From Oscillatoria sp. FACHB-1407 (GTDB lineage: Bacteria; Cyanobacteriota; Cyanobacteriia; Elainellales; Elainellaceae), in contig NZ_JACJSA010000001.1 of assembly GCF_014697545.1 (NCBI RefSeq), positions 310,001 to 374,000 of the forward strand: a DNA stretch of 64,000 nt, written 5' to 3'. Position 1 is the first letter of the stretch. Every line of letters begins with the position of its first letter. A program made the translations under genes and the position numbers. A model generated the notes under the pieces. It saw only the letters and a program-made list of their open reading frames with translations, searched no databases and was not told the DNA's origin. Below, piece after piece: positions 1 to 8,055 of this stretch.

Positions 1-1
1 T

Positions 2-916
2 GCCGATTTCCATCGCAGCAAATTCTCCAGTCAAGCTTTGTATAACTGGATGATCGGACGCCTCTCTGCCCTCTATTTCCAGGCTTACAAACTGGCGTAT
101 GACCTGGCGAAAGCAACGGAAAAAGCGTTGCAATTTGAGCTACCCACTACTGATACATTTATCACGTTTGGTCATTGGGATAGCCTCAAAAAAGGCTTGC
201 TGGCAGGGGAGTCCCTGATGCTAGAACTCAACCGAATGGACAAGTTCCACCTCGATCGCGACGTTCGTTTCCTGGAAATGGAAAAAGTGATCTCATTGAA
301 AGTGTCACCGAACTTGAACGGCGCACTGAAAACGCTGAAGGACAAACTCACCGAGCTAAAAACCAATGGGCTATGCGAGTTTGACTTGAGCGAACAACTC
401 TTTGACGAGGACTATCCCGGTCACTATTGCCGCTTACTCAAAACCATTTCCATCTCCATTCAAGTTAACTTCGACGGCATATCACCCAATGAACGCCGAG
501 AACTAGAGTTGCGATCGGTGAATGCAACTGTGATTCAGCGGAGTAACAAAACGCTGCTACAACCCAATATTAAGGCAGTGGAATATCTGCTGGGCAACAA
601 TGACGAACAACCCGACGCCAGCATCTTACGGGTCGATTGGCGAGCCAATCAACAAATCGCTATCTCCAGAGCGGAGGAAAATAGCGGCACCTTTGGTAAC
701 TTTGACCTCAACATTTTGTTTGACGATCGCTACTTCCCCTTTGAGGGCACAGGAGCCGTCTCCTCCTGGCGATTAGAGTTGCCAAAAGACACTCCAAATC
801 AATTCCCCCTCCCAAAAATTGAGGATGTGGTGATTCGCTTACGCTATGTCGCTAAAGCCGATAATGGCAAATTTAAGCAGGAGGTCATCAAAGCGTTGAA
901 AGCGTCTGGGGAATAG
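2..916 (+). CDS. TcA-type Tc (ABC) toxin subunit, C-terminal part; 5' end lies outside the window
   Basis: The reading frame is open from base 2, so this is the 3' end of a larger gene; the TTG at 38 is only an internal codon. The visible ~304 residues match the C-terminal, TcB-binding region of Tc-toxin A subunits (TcdA family). The clues are the conserved LYNWMIGRLSALYFQAY segment, a WDSLKKGLLAGESLMLELNR segment and the terminal DDRYFPFEGTGAVSSWRLELP-type block followed by VIRLRY. In characterised toxins TcA forms the pentameric, receptor-binding, membrane-inserting tube that takes the TcB-TcC cocoon through this C-terminal region. The chain ends with a short basic tail after VIRLRY. No TcB/TcC gene lies downstream: the next gene is convergent and unrelated. 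Family assignment is confident; toxicity in this organism is inference. Confidence 0.85.
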   Translation, partial: ADFHRSKFSSQALYNWMIGRLSALYFQAYKLAYDLAKATEKALQFELPTTDTFITFGHWDSLKKGLLAGESLMLELNRMDKFHLDRDVRFLEMEKVISLKVSPNLNGALKTLKDKLTELKTNGLCEFDLSEQLFDEDYPGHYCRLLKTISISIQVNFDGISPNERRELELRSVNATVIQRSNKTLLQPNIKAVEYLLGNNDEQPDASILRVDWRANQQIAISRAEENSGTFGNFDLNILFDDRYFPFEGTGAVSSWRLELPKDTPNQFPLPKIEDVVIRLRYVAKADNGKFKQEVIKALKASGE

Positions 917-986
917 TTGAGTAGAGTGGGCACTTTCACAACTCATGTGGAATCGCTATAGAGCAACACCCACTTGGATGAAGTAA

Positions 987-1006
987 GGGCGTTTCGCGAA
1001 ACGCCC
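987..1006. repeat. 20-bp perfect palindrome (cyanobacterial REP-like)
   Basis: GGGCGTTTCGCGAAACGCCC reads the same on both strands, giving 10-bp arms. It sits about 70 bp after the TcA stop, followed at 1022 by TTAGGACTTACGCA, a sequence I associate with ends of small dispersed cyanobacterial elements. It could act as a bidirectional mRNA 3' end between the convergent genes, but there is no T-tract next to it. Confidence 0.7.
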
Positions 1007-1083
1007 CTTCAAAATTCATATTAGGACTTACGCATGTGAAGCCTAAAACTTTGGGCGTTGCTGATCGATGAATGAGTCGCGAG

Positions 1084-1149
1084 CAAGATGCTCGCACTGG
1101 TTGAAACGATTCACCTGAAAGGAGTGTGAGCATCTGGCTCACGTCTGTG
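1084..1149 (-). repeat. Dispersed repeat C, copy 1 (inverted relative to copy 2 at 2926)
   Basis: The reverse complement of this stretch matches 2926-2989 along its whole length, with clear blocks CAGACGTGAGC, GCTCACACTCC, ATCGTTTCAACC and GTGCGAGCATCTT. The two copies flank the zinc-ribbon gene in opposite orientation. Open frames running through it are repeat sequence, not a gene. The rest of the 917-1243 gap holds the palindrome at 987 and repeat D at 1212. Confidence 0.8.
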
Positions 1150-1211
1150 TCAAAATAATCATCCCTCTATTCAGTCGAGCCGCGGACTTCGATCGGATAG
1201 GCTCGAATTCA

Positions 1212-1243
1212 TCCGCCAGGCTCTTAAACCGAACTGACGTTAA
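1212..1243 (+). repeat. Dispersed repeat D, copy 1
   Basis: The core CCGCCAGG...CCGAACTGACGTTA resembles 25406-25435, where TCGCCAGG is followed by CCGAATTGACGTTA. This copy runs straight into the TAA stop codon of the zinc-ribbon gene at 1244. Two copies are seen in the window, so the element is short and its limits are approximate. Confidence 0.55.
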
Positions 1244-2473
1244 TTAAGGTTGGGTTGCTCCACATTGCCGACAGTGTGGCAAATATTTATACGTTAATTC
1301 GTGGCAGGTGGGACACTCTGTATATTGGTCATAGCCACAATGGGGGCAATGATGATCCTGACGACGAATGCGTTTTGCGCATTTAATGCAACATGAATTT
1401 TGAACTCGATTAGCGGCTTGAATTTTGGGATTAAAGGCAAACCGTTGAAAGAACTTAATAATGCCAAAGCCCACCAGGGGAATCAGCAGAATGTAGAGGT
1501 AGCTGACTAAAAACAGCAACCCTCCTAACAATGTGCTGACGATATCCACCAGAAATTCAAAAACAGCCCCAATTTGCAGAAATTCAAAGGCTTTGAAAAT
1601 CAGTGGAATAAAGAAGATCACTAACAAATGCCAACTGATTAGGGCGATTAACCCATGTCCTCGACGTTGGGCTCGGTTGTGAACAGCCCCCGTAATCAGA
1701 ATCAGCGGCAACAAAAACAGTACTTGAAATGACAGTTGAATACTGGGATACCAGAAGGAAGCGCGATCGTACTGTGCTTGCAGGGTTTCAAACTGACCCT
1801 CATCCTTCAAAAAGTTGAGAAATGCCTGACTCTCAGGCTTATTGGCCAATTCTGTTTTGAGGGTGGCACTTTCAGCTTTTAGAGTAGCAATTTTGCGATC
1901 ATTCTCCTCCAGGGTGGCTCGCACTCTCCCTGCTTCAACCGGGTTAATAGATTGTTCACGCGGTTGCCCAGCAATTTCTTCTAACAGGGTTGAGTCATAT
2001 TGAGCCCGTAAATTGCGATTCGTATCCTCTAACGTTGCAATTTCAGTTTGCTTTTGATTCAGGGTGTTGATGATCTGCTGATTGTCAGGATTAACAATGG
2101 GGTCAGCGTAGTCAGCATAAGTTAGACAGACATCAGAAACACTGCCTAAATGCCCCACTTCGTATTCGGTATAGATCTGCCGAAGAGGGGGTTGAATTGT
2201 GCGATCGGTAATGGCGATCGCCTGTAAAGCATCGTAATCTTTCGTCTCGACCGTCTGAGTGCGATAGTCGTTCCAACTGGCATAGCAGGGGTAAACCTGT
2301 GAGGGACTCAGATGCCACTGGCTAATGTCGTTTAGCCCTGAGAAAACGTTGACCAGAATAAAAATATCAATCAGAACAATGACAATCAAGCTCACTTTGT
2401 TGAGTGGTTCGTTGTTGATTGTTCTGGATTTGCTAAAAAATTGCCTTAAAAGACGACGTATTCGGTTAAACAT
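1244..2473 (-). CDS. Membrane protein with coiled coil and C-terminal double zinc ribbon
   Basis: A 409-residue protein of unknown function. Residues ~27-47 form one membrane segment. Residues ~125-215 are charged and heptad-like, predicting a periplasmic or cytoplasmic coiled coil. Four hydrophobic stretches lie between ~220 and 340. The C-terminus carries four CxxC pairs (C362/C365, C376/C379, C387/C390, C401/C404), as expected of a double zinc-ribbon domain, and probably lies in the cytoplasm. It converges with the TcA gene and is separated from the EPS run by a repeat-rich gap, so I would not assign it to the polysaccharide pathway. The start is the ATG at 2473; I see no strong Shine-Dalgarno. 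Similar zinc-ribbon membrane proteins are usually annotated as hypothetical. Confidence 0.8.
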   Translation of the reverse strand: MFNRIRRLLRQFFSKSRTINNEPLNKVSLIVIVLIDIFILVNVFSGLNDISQWHLSPSQVYPCYASWNDYRTQTVETKDYDALQAIAITDRTIQPPLRQIYTEYEVGHLGSVSDVCLTYADYADPIVNPDNQQIINTLNQKQTEIATLEDTNRNLRAQYDSTLLEEIAGQPREQSINPVEAGRVRATLEENDRKIATLKAESATLKTELANKPESQAFLNFLKDEGQFETLQAQYDRASFWYPSIQLSFQVLFLLPLILITGAVHNRAQRRGHGLIALISWHLLVIFFIPLIFKAFEFLQIGAVFEFLVDIVSTLLGGLLFLVSYLYILLIPLVGFGIIKFFQRFAFNPKIQAANRVQNSCCIKCAKRIRRQDHHCPHCGYDQYTECPTCHELTYKYLPHCRQCGATQP

Positions 2474-2558
2474 AGGGATTTAGCTAATACAGATGAGTAG
2501 CAGTTTCCCTGGTTGACTGACAAAAGTTCTAAAACCTCGATATTCTGGGCTGTGGCTG

Positions 2559-2605
2559 GCGAATGGAATTCGCGCCTGCCCGATTGAAGTCCACCTGCGT
2601 GGACT
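2559..2605. repeat. Pair of short hairpins, REP-like cyanobacterial repeat
   Basis: Two perfect stems lie side by side: GCGAAT-GGA-ATTCGC (2559-2573) and AGTCCAC-CTGC-GTGGACT (2588-2605). I recognise the second motif as a common cyanobacterial intergenic palindrome. It lies upstream of the zinc-ribbon gene, so it could fold in a leader transcript. I see no coding content in 2474-2780. Confidence 0.65.
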
Positions 2606-2782
2606 CAATGCATCAAGGTTCTCTGCAACCCGTGTCGGCGAGTTTTGCTCCGATAGCTGCGATTTCAATCGCCAAGCATAAAAGATTTGTCAGGCAGTCA
2701 GGTAGTTTCCTTATGCTATACCGCTTTGCAGGTTAAATTAGCAGAGGGCGATCGCTATTCAAACTGGCACATTTAGCAGGCT

Positions 2783-2915
2783 GTCATTTGTCATTCGCCA
2801 TTTGTCATTCGCCATTTGTCATTCGCCATTTGTCATTTGTCATTTGTCGTTTGTCATTTGTCATTTGTCATTCGTCATTTGTCGTTTGTCATTTGTCGTT
2901 TGTCATTTGTCATTC
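2783..2915 (+). repeat. Heptanucleotide tandem array (STRR), 19 units
   Basis: Nineteen contiguous 7-mers occupy exactly 133 bases. The consensus is GTCATTT with variants GTCATTC, GCCATTT and GTCGTTT. Such short tandemly repeated repetitive sequences are known from filamentous cyanobacteria. The overlapping Phe/Val/Cys/His-rich open frames are artefacts of the repeat. Copy number is prone to slippage, so this is likely variable between strains. Confidence 0.95.
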
Positions 2916-2925
2916 GCATTCGTCA

Positions 2926-2989
2926 ACAGACGTGAGCGAGACGCTCACACTCCCTTTAGGCAAATCGTTTCAACCCGTGCGAGCATCTT
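2926..2989 (+). repeat. Dispersed repeat C, copy 2
   Basis: This starts 10 bases after the heptamer array and matches the reverse complement of 1084-1149. The inverted pair brackets the zinc-ribbon gene and could support inversion of the ~1.8 kb between them. Confidence 0.8.
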
Positions 2990-3054
2990 ATCCCAATTCT
3001 AGAAATCACTATTACAGAGCACACCCCACCGCCTGCGGCACCTCCCCTTACTAG

Positions 3055-3146
3055 GTACTGTGATTCACAGATAGGGTTTGGAAATAAAACCAGGGGGGTA
3101 TGGGGGCGTAGCCCCAGCCAGGGGTTCCACCCCTGCACCCCGTCCT
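3055..3146 (+). repeat. Dispersed repeat A, copy A1
   Basis: It begins GTACTGTGATTCACAG, then GGTTTGGAAATAAAACC, a G-run/GCGTAGCCCC hairpin and AGGGGTTCCACCCCTGCACC. It is nearly identical to the copies at 24079 and 36277, and related to shorter reverse copies at 32039, 34444 and 35766. No protein is encoded; the G/C-rich stems suggest a structured, non-autonomous element. Confidence 0.85.
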
Positions 3147-3172
3147 AACCTTAGTGAGTACTGCTATAACTT

Positions 3173-3300
3173 AGGAATGGGAATTAAATAAGTTTGATAC
3201 TGGGTAGGGGCGGGTTTTGTCGTCAAATCCATTGCAGGGCAGAGATTAGTCTGCTAAACCCGCCCGTACCGTTTGCGGATTTATTAAGTCCACAATCCTT
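3173..3300 (+). repeat. Dispersed repeat B, copy B1 (MITE-like hairpin element)
   Basis: About 128 bp. It contains arms GGTAGGGGCGGGTTT and AAACCCGCCCGTACC, which pair with one mismatch in 15, around a ~48-nt centre. Its outer ends are imperfect inverted repeats (TAGGAATGGGAATTAAATAA at the left; the right end read on the minus strand resembles it). An inverted copy lies at 23950-24077 and a diverged direct copy at 47536-47650. The right end reaches the stop codon of the adjoining GT gene. Confidence 0.85.
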
Positions 3301-4594
3301 AGCGTCGGGTCACAGAAACCGCCTGACGCATGAGATCAAAGTATTGCCTTGAAATGATCGGAGGGGTGAAATGTGTTTGCAAATAGTGTCGTCCGGATTG
3401 CCCCATCTGTTCTGCGAGTTGGCGATCGCCTCTGAGCAGTCGAATGAAACTTGCTAACCCAACTCCATTGCCATTTTCAAAAGTGGCACCACACTGAGCC
3501 TGTTTAATCAACGTGCTGAGATAGGAGCGATTGTCACAAATAGCGGCGATCGGTCGTCCACTGGCAAGAGCAGAATACAATTTGCTGGGGGCGACCAATC
3601 CCTCCATTTTGGAGTCAACACTGACCAGGGTCAAATCGCAGGCGGTCAGTGAGTAGGGCAGAATTTGCTTATCTTGATAAGGCAAAAATAAAACGTTGGT
3701 GAGGTTTTGTTGTTGCACGTAATCGAGACAAAATTGCCGTCTGCCACCATCTCCAATAAAAACAAATTTGATTGGTTCATCGCGCAACTCTTCGATCGCT
3801 GCCATGATGGTGTCAAGATCGTGACATCGTCCCATATTGCCGGAATAGAGGACGGTAAATTGATCCACCAGATCATGTTTCTGCGCAAACCAATTCGCTT
3901 CTTTTTCGAGGGGCACAATCCAACTCGGATCAGCCCAACTGTGAATCACATAAACCTTATCGGCTAATTCAGGACAGTGGTTAATCACACGATCCTTCAT
4001 ACTGGAGCTAAGTACGATAATGGCTTCTGCTTGTCGCCAAACCTGTTTGTTGATCCGTCGCCATAGTTTTGCTACCCAATGCTGTTCTGGGATGACACCC
4101 AGTTGAACAGCAATGTCAGGATATAGATCATAGAGCAAACAAATATAGCGTTGTTTGAACCATACCTTAGCGAAATAACCTAACAACGGTAGAAATGGGG
4201 GTGCAGTTGTCAACAATAAGATGTGACTTTGACGAATGTGAAACAGATGAAATAGAGCACGTAAAACAAATAGAATTCCGTTGATGGTCTTGCCGCGAAT
4301 TCGTCGTGACCAAAAGCGAACAGTCCGCGATCGCCGCACGTTGACCTTGTCAACACACTCATTCATCGGAGCGGTGGTTTCTTGAAATGCGTATCCTGGT
4401 TGCCCTGTGAACACATCAACTGACATTCCTTGATTACTCAACAGACGTGCCAGTTCATCAATCAATTGCCCGGTAGGGGCATAGTCGGGTGGGAAGAATT
4501 GAGTGATAATTGACAAACGAATGGGATCTTTAGGAGCAACACTCGCTGCCGTTTTTGTTCCTAAAAACCATATTCTTCGTTGCGATAATTTCAT
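3299..4594 (-). CDS. Glycosyltransferase, GT4 family (WcaI-like)
   Basis: A cytoplasmic GT-B glycosyltransferase of about 431 residues. The N-terminal domain starts LSIITQFFPPDYAPTGQLID, which is typical of WcaI-type GT4 enzymes. The C-terminal nucleotide-sugar domain has VLYSGNMGRCHDLDT and PSKLYSALASGRPIAAI, although the usual E-x7-E motif is atypical (KMEGLVAPSKLYSALASG). I prefer the ATG at 4594 over the in-frame ATG at 4645, because the extra 17 residues are unlike a GT4 N-terminus; neither has a clear Shine-Dalgarno. It is the last gene of the minus-strand EPS run. Its TAA lies at the very edge of repeat B1, so the C-terminus may have been reset by the insertion. Donor and acceptor are unknown. 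Confidence 0.88.
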   Translation of the reverse strand: MKLSQRRIWFLGTKTAASVAPKDPIRLSIITQFFPPDYAPTGQLIDELARLLSNQGMSVDVFTGQPGYAFQETTAPMNECVDKVNVRRSRTVRFWSRRIRGKTINGILFVLRALFHLFHIRQSHILLLTTAPPFLPLLGYFAKVWFKQRYICLLYDLYPDIAVQLGVIPEQHWVAKLWRRINKQVWRQAEAIIVLSSSMKDRVINHCPELADKVYVIHSWADPSWIVPLEKEANWFAQKHDLVDQFTVLYSGNMGRCHDLDTIMAAIEELRDEPIKFVFIGDGGRRQFCLDYVQQQNLTNVLFLPYQDKQILPYSLTACDLTLVSVDSKMEGLVAPSKLYSALASGRPIAAICDNRSYLSTLIKQAQCGATFENGNGVGLASFIRLLRGDRQLAEQMGQSGRHYLQTHFTPPIISRQYFDLMRQAVSVTRR

Positions 4595-4919
4595 TTGTAT
4601 TTGGATTTGCTCAACAACAGGTAACACAACACAACCACCAAACAAGCGACTTCATCACTTGTTTGTTTGCAACCCTGTGGTGATGCAACTGACCCTGTAA
4701 ATATCGCAAATCTTAGGAAATCCTAAGCGATGCTACTGATCGTTAAGGCGAGGTTATCTCAGTGAATCACAGTAACATTCAAAGCAAATTTGATACGTTC
4801 CGGAATGAATGACGCAGAATAAGCTGATTTTGTTGCCTCAAAATTATTACTTTATGATTTTTAGCTGGCATAAAATATTCTTTTTTCAACGTATTTTTAA
4901 ATGCTGTCTTTAGTTCACA
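4595..4919. other. Spacer between YdcF-like and GT4 genes, with a small hairpin
   Basis: There is no gene in this 325-base gap. A perfect 16-base inverted repeat, CTTAGGA-AA-TCCTAAG, lies at 4712-4727 and could be a 3' hairpin of the upstream gene or part of the GT4 leader. The segment 4850-4910 is AT-rich with T-runs, a plausible promoter region for the GT4 gene, but I cannot point to a convincing -35/-10 pair. Confidence 0.4.
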
Positions 4920-5585
4920 TCAACTGGAATGTAACTTCTGATCAGAGTGAGTCATTCCTACTTTATTGTGTAACTTGGGATTGAAGCTAGCTCCTGTACG
5001 TCCCGTTGCAATCCACAAGAGCGATCGCCCAATATCTCGACTGACATGCAATAGCGTTTCGGGAGGTTGCTTGGAAGACATCGCAATCGGGGTGGTGAAA
5101 ATACCGCGACTACCAAAGACAAAGAAGGCGATCGCCCTGGCTCGACGCATGTGGAAGTCAGATGTAATCAAATAAACGTGGCGAATGCCCTGGGTTTGAA
5201 AGTCATGAACCAGTGAGGTGAAGTTGGTCACTGTATCCACGGCGCGATAATCGAGATTGACGCGATCGAGAGGAATTCCTGCTTCCTCAAAGATTGCTTG
5301 AGCTTTGTCACGAGTCGAGCCAGTCGAAACCCAAACGGGTAGGGTGGGATTATTCTTAGCAAGTTCAGCCGCAAATTCTTCTCTATCTGGACTTCCACCT
5401 AATGTGAGAATCGCTTGAGGGTGAGGAAACTCAGATTGAGCAATCGCTAAATTAATTGCGATGCTACCACTCAAAACCAACAGTATTACCAGCAATATCA
5501 GGCTAATGCTAACGAGAATAAACCCTAGTTTGGGAAGGAGTTGTCTTTTGGGCATAGTGCCTTTATGGGCAAACTTCATCATCAA
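4920..5585 (-). CDS. YdcF/SanA-like DUF218 membrane protein
   Basis: A 221-residue protein. After a short basic N-terminus comes one long hydrophobic segment (~17-45). The remaining domain has the DUF218 pattern: AILTLGGSPDREEFAAELA, VSTGSTRDKA, a DTVTNF segment and YLITSDFHMRRARAIA. Family members (SanA, ElyC, YdcF) are linked to envelope polymer synthesis, but their reaction is not settled. Its start overlaps the stop of the upstream GT4 by 4 bases (ATGA-type coupling), so it is co-expressed with EPS genes and probably acts at the outer face of the inner membrane. Several Met codons at 1-3 and 11 leave the exact start open. Confidence 0.85.
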   Translation of the reverse strand: MMMKFAHKGTMPKRQLLPKLGFILVSISLILLVILLVLSGSIAINLAIAQSEFPHPQAILTLGGSPDREEFAAELAKNNPTLPVWVSTGSTRDKAQAIFEEAGIPLDRVNLDYRAVDTVTNFTSLVHDFQTQGIRHVYLITSDFHMRRARAIAFFVFGSRGIFTTPIAMSSKQPPETLLHVSRDIGRSLLWIATGRTGASFNPKLHNKVGMTHSDQKLHSS

Positions 5586-6790
5586 ACAATTACCATACTG
5601 GCTTTAGGCTTATGTTTGATAATTTGTCTGTAGGCTTGAATTAATTTTTGAGCAGATTGTTCCCATGTATAGTGTTCAAAGATGAATTGACGAGCGCGAT
5701 CGCCCATTTCCCCTGCTTCTTGAGGGTTAAGTAGGCATTCTGTTAAGGCATTGGCAATAGCATGAGCATCGATGTCTACAACATGAGCAACTCTGTTAAT
5801 TGCAGCTTCAGGAAAATTGCACCCTGTCGTAATCACACACGGTAGTCCTGTTGCCATTCCTTCTAACACCGACATGCTAAACCCTTCAGAATAGGATGGC
5901 GCAACATAAAGGTTTGCAGCCGTTAAGGCAGAATACTTCAGGTTTCCTGTCAGCATTCCAGTAAAGGTGACTGCATCAAGACAATTAGCGTCAGCAAAAT
6001 ATTGTTTTGTTGTTTCTAAAAAGCCAATGCTGTCAGGTCCAGCAATAACAAGATGAACATCTGATATACGCTGACGAACAGTGGCAAACGCGGAGGCTAA
6101 AAGATCTAGCCCCTTCTTAGGATCAATTCGTCCTAGAAATAGAATGATTTTTTGATTTTGAAGGTGAGGATAGTTTTGGTAAAAAAAATCTGTGGAAACC
6201 AGAGGAGAGAAATCGGCTCGGTTAATTCCATTTGGCATTAACTGAATCGTTACGTCAGGGCATAGGGCAGCAATATTGCTCAACTCCCTGCTTGAAATAC
6301 TATGGATAAAAGCTGCTCTCAACACATTTGAGCGTTCAATTAGCGAGTAATAAGCTTTCTTTTTCCAAGTTTTGTATTGCATCGCCCAAGGTTCTAACAT
6401 TCCATGCGGGGAACTGACATAAGGAACGCTTTGGACTTGGCAAATCCAATGACAGATTGAAATTAAAGGGGAAAAAATAGTGTGAGTATGAACTACGTCA
6501 TACTGTTTCACGTTTTTTATTAACCATGCTAATAAGCTTTGGCTCACAATGAAATCATTTCTATGCCAGCAAGGAAAATAGCAAACTCGGTAGGCATCCT
6601 GCTGAACCCAAGTGTGTAACGGAACATCTAAGCAGTCATGAACATCAGCATTGCTGGTAATTAAATCAATGGTTGCCCCAGACCAACCTAGCGCAGATAT
6701 CAATTCAAGGATTGCTTTGGATGTACCTCCGTAGGTAGGACTAATGTAAGGAGAAATAAATAAAACGTTGGTGGATGATGTATTTTGCAT
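5582..6790 (-). CDS. Glycosyltransferase, GT4 family
   Basis: A 402-residue GT-B enzyme. The N-terminal domain opens FISPYISPTYGGTSKAILEL and contains SSPHGMLEPWAMQYK, a pattern common in EPS GT4s. The donor domain has FLGRIDPKKGLDLLASAF and the E-x7-E motif in SYSEGFSMSVLEGMATGLP. It transfers a sugar from a nucleotide donor to a lipid-linked acceptor in the cytoplasm; specificity cannot be read. It lies 8 bases after the preceding GT4 and overlaps the DUF218 gene by 4 bases, so it is part of one operon. Confidence 0.92.
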   Translation of the reverse strand: MQNTSSTNVLFISPYISPTYGGTSKAILELISALGWSGATIDLITSNADVHDCLDVPLHTWVQQDAYRVCYFPCWHRNDFIVSQSLLAWLIKNVKQYDVVHTHTIFSPLISICHWICQVQSVPYVSSPHGMLEPWAMQYKTWKKKAYYSLIERSNVLRAAFIHSISSRELSNIAALCPDVTIQLMPNGINRADFSPLVSTDFFYQNYPHLQNQKIILFLGRIDPKKGLDLLASAFATVRQRISDVHLVIAGPDSIGFLETTKQYFADANCLDAVTFTGMLTGNLKYSALTAANLYVAPSYSEGFSMSVLEGMATGLPCVITTGCNFPEAAINRVAHVVDIDAHAIANALTECLLNPQEAGEMGDRARQFIFEHYTWEQSAQKLIQAYRQIIKHKPKASMVIV

Positions 6791-6798
6791 TGGCTTAG

Positions 6799-7968
6799 TT
6801 AAAGAGTCCTAAGTTTAACAAGATGCTCAAACTCTTTTCTGCTGACAGCCTGTGCACAGTCTGTCAAAGCTTTTGCCCAGCTCTCAAGTGTGTAGTTTGA
6901 GATGATTTGTCGAGAATGCTTCCCCATTTGGATTCGTTGATCTTGAGATTGCATAGTTAAATCAACGATCGCCCCCACTAAACTCTGAGTATCCAATGGG
7001 TTAAAGACATAACCATTGATACCTGGAAACACTAAGTCTAAGACACAACCACAACGCTCAGATACCAAGATTGGAAGACCACAAGCCATTGCTTCATTGA
7101 CCACCAACCCCCACGGTTCACTCACACTGGGAAGAATCAGAGCAGAGGCTAAACTATAGTAAGCTGGTAACTCATCAATCTGCTTAAATCCAGACCAAAT
7201 AAGATTTTGCAATCCTAACTGATTAGCTTTTACTTTGAGAGTTACCTCCTGTTCTCCACCGCCTACTAAGACCAGTGACCAGGGAGGTAATCTTGTTTGA
7301 TATTGGTAGAGTTTGAAGGCTTCTAATAGTCGCAATAGATTTTTTTCTTGGGCAAAGCGTCCGACATAAAGGAGGTAATTTTTCGGTAAGCCTAACTTTT
7401 GTCGCTCGTCTGCTTCATGTTGCAGGATTATTTGGGAGGCTTGACCGAAGTGATGATTATCTACCACGTCATATCCTCGCCATATTTTGTGCCTTGGAAA
7501 CCCTAGAGTTTCTAAATAGTGAGAAGCACTTGCACCTGCCACGAAAGCAGCATCACAGTGTTTGCGAATCCAGTTTCCTTTGATGGTTTCTAATAGTAGA
7601 TTGCGAGGGCGATCGCAGTATTGAGAGTCAGACAGAAGAATGACAGGAACTCGACGATGCTTTCCCCACTTAATGGCAGCTCGCATCGCCGGATGACTAT
7701 AGCCTGCTACAACGAGGACGGTTGGCAGAGTTTTAGTTAAGTGATCGAGTAATCGGTTGATGAGATGAGTTGACGACAATGATTCTAATACCCCATCAGC
7801 GATTGTCGTGATAGGTATTGGGTAAGCATCAACAACCCACTGACGCTGCCGTTCTTGAGAGGTCAGTTGAATGAGATCAACAGACCCCGGATAAATCGAA
7901 GTTAATGCTTGAGCACGAGCTAGATGATAAGGACCACACTGAGTGTGAATAATAGCAATGGTATTCAC
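6799..7968 (-). CDS. Glycosyltransferase, GT4 family
   Basis: 389 residues. It starts IAIIHTQCGPYHLARAQAL and has a conserved SDSQYCDRPRN segment in the acceptor domain. The donor domain has YVGRFAQEKNLLRLLEAF and SEPWGLVVNEAMACGLPILV with the E-x7-E pair. A Cys-rich loop (SERCGCVLDL) follows. The ATG at 7968 puts the first strand at the expected distance from the N-terminus. It sits between the Wzy-like gene and another GT4 on the same strand, which places it in EPS repeat-unit assembly. Confidence 0.9.
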   Translation of the reverse strand: MNTIAIIHTQCGPYHLARAQALTSIYPGSVDLIQLTSQERQRQWVVDAYPIPITTIADGVLESLSSTHLINRLLDHLTKTLPTVLVVAGYSHPAMRAAIKWGKHRRVPVILLSDSQYCDRPRNLLLETIKGNWIRKHCDAAFVAGASASHYLETLGFPRHKIWRGYDVVDNHHFGQASQIILQHEADERQKLGLPKNYLLYVGRFAQEKNLLRLLEAFKLYQYQTRLPPWSLVLVGGGEQEVTLKVKANQLGLQNLIWSGFKQIDELPAYYSLASALILPSVSEPWGLVVNEAMACGLPILVSERCGCVLDLVFPGINGYVFNPLDTQSLVGAIVDLTMQSQDQRIQMGKHSRQIISNYTLESWAKALTDCAQAVSRKEFEHLVKLRTL

Positions 7969-8055
7969 AGGTCGATTAAAGTGCTGATTGAACGGACATT
8001 GACATATTCAGAAGCCTGTTCAGATATTGCAGGTTACTCAACCCAAACCCGGAAG

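Noticed and set aside
936-1142. Minus-strand ORF between TcA and the zinc-ribbon gene
   Set aside because: It lies in repeat C and a palindrome; the same peptide appears in the repeat copy at 2926, so it is repeat-derived.
2783-2915. Possible CRISPR array
   Set aside because: Units are 7 bases and contiguous, without spacers; no cas genes.
2788-3054. Open frames through the heptamer array (Cys/His/Phe/Val-rich)
   Set aside because: They are a by-product of the 7-base repeat, which reads open in several frames; no ribosome-binding site or real protein composition.
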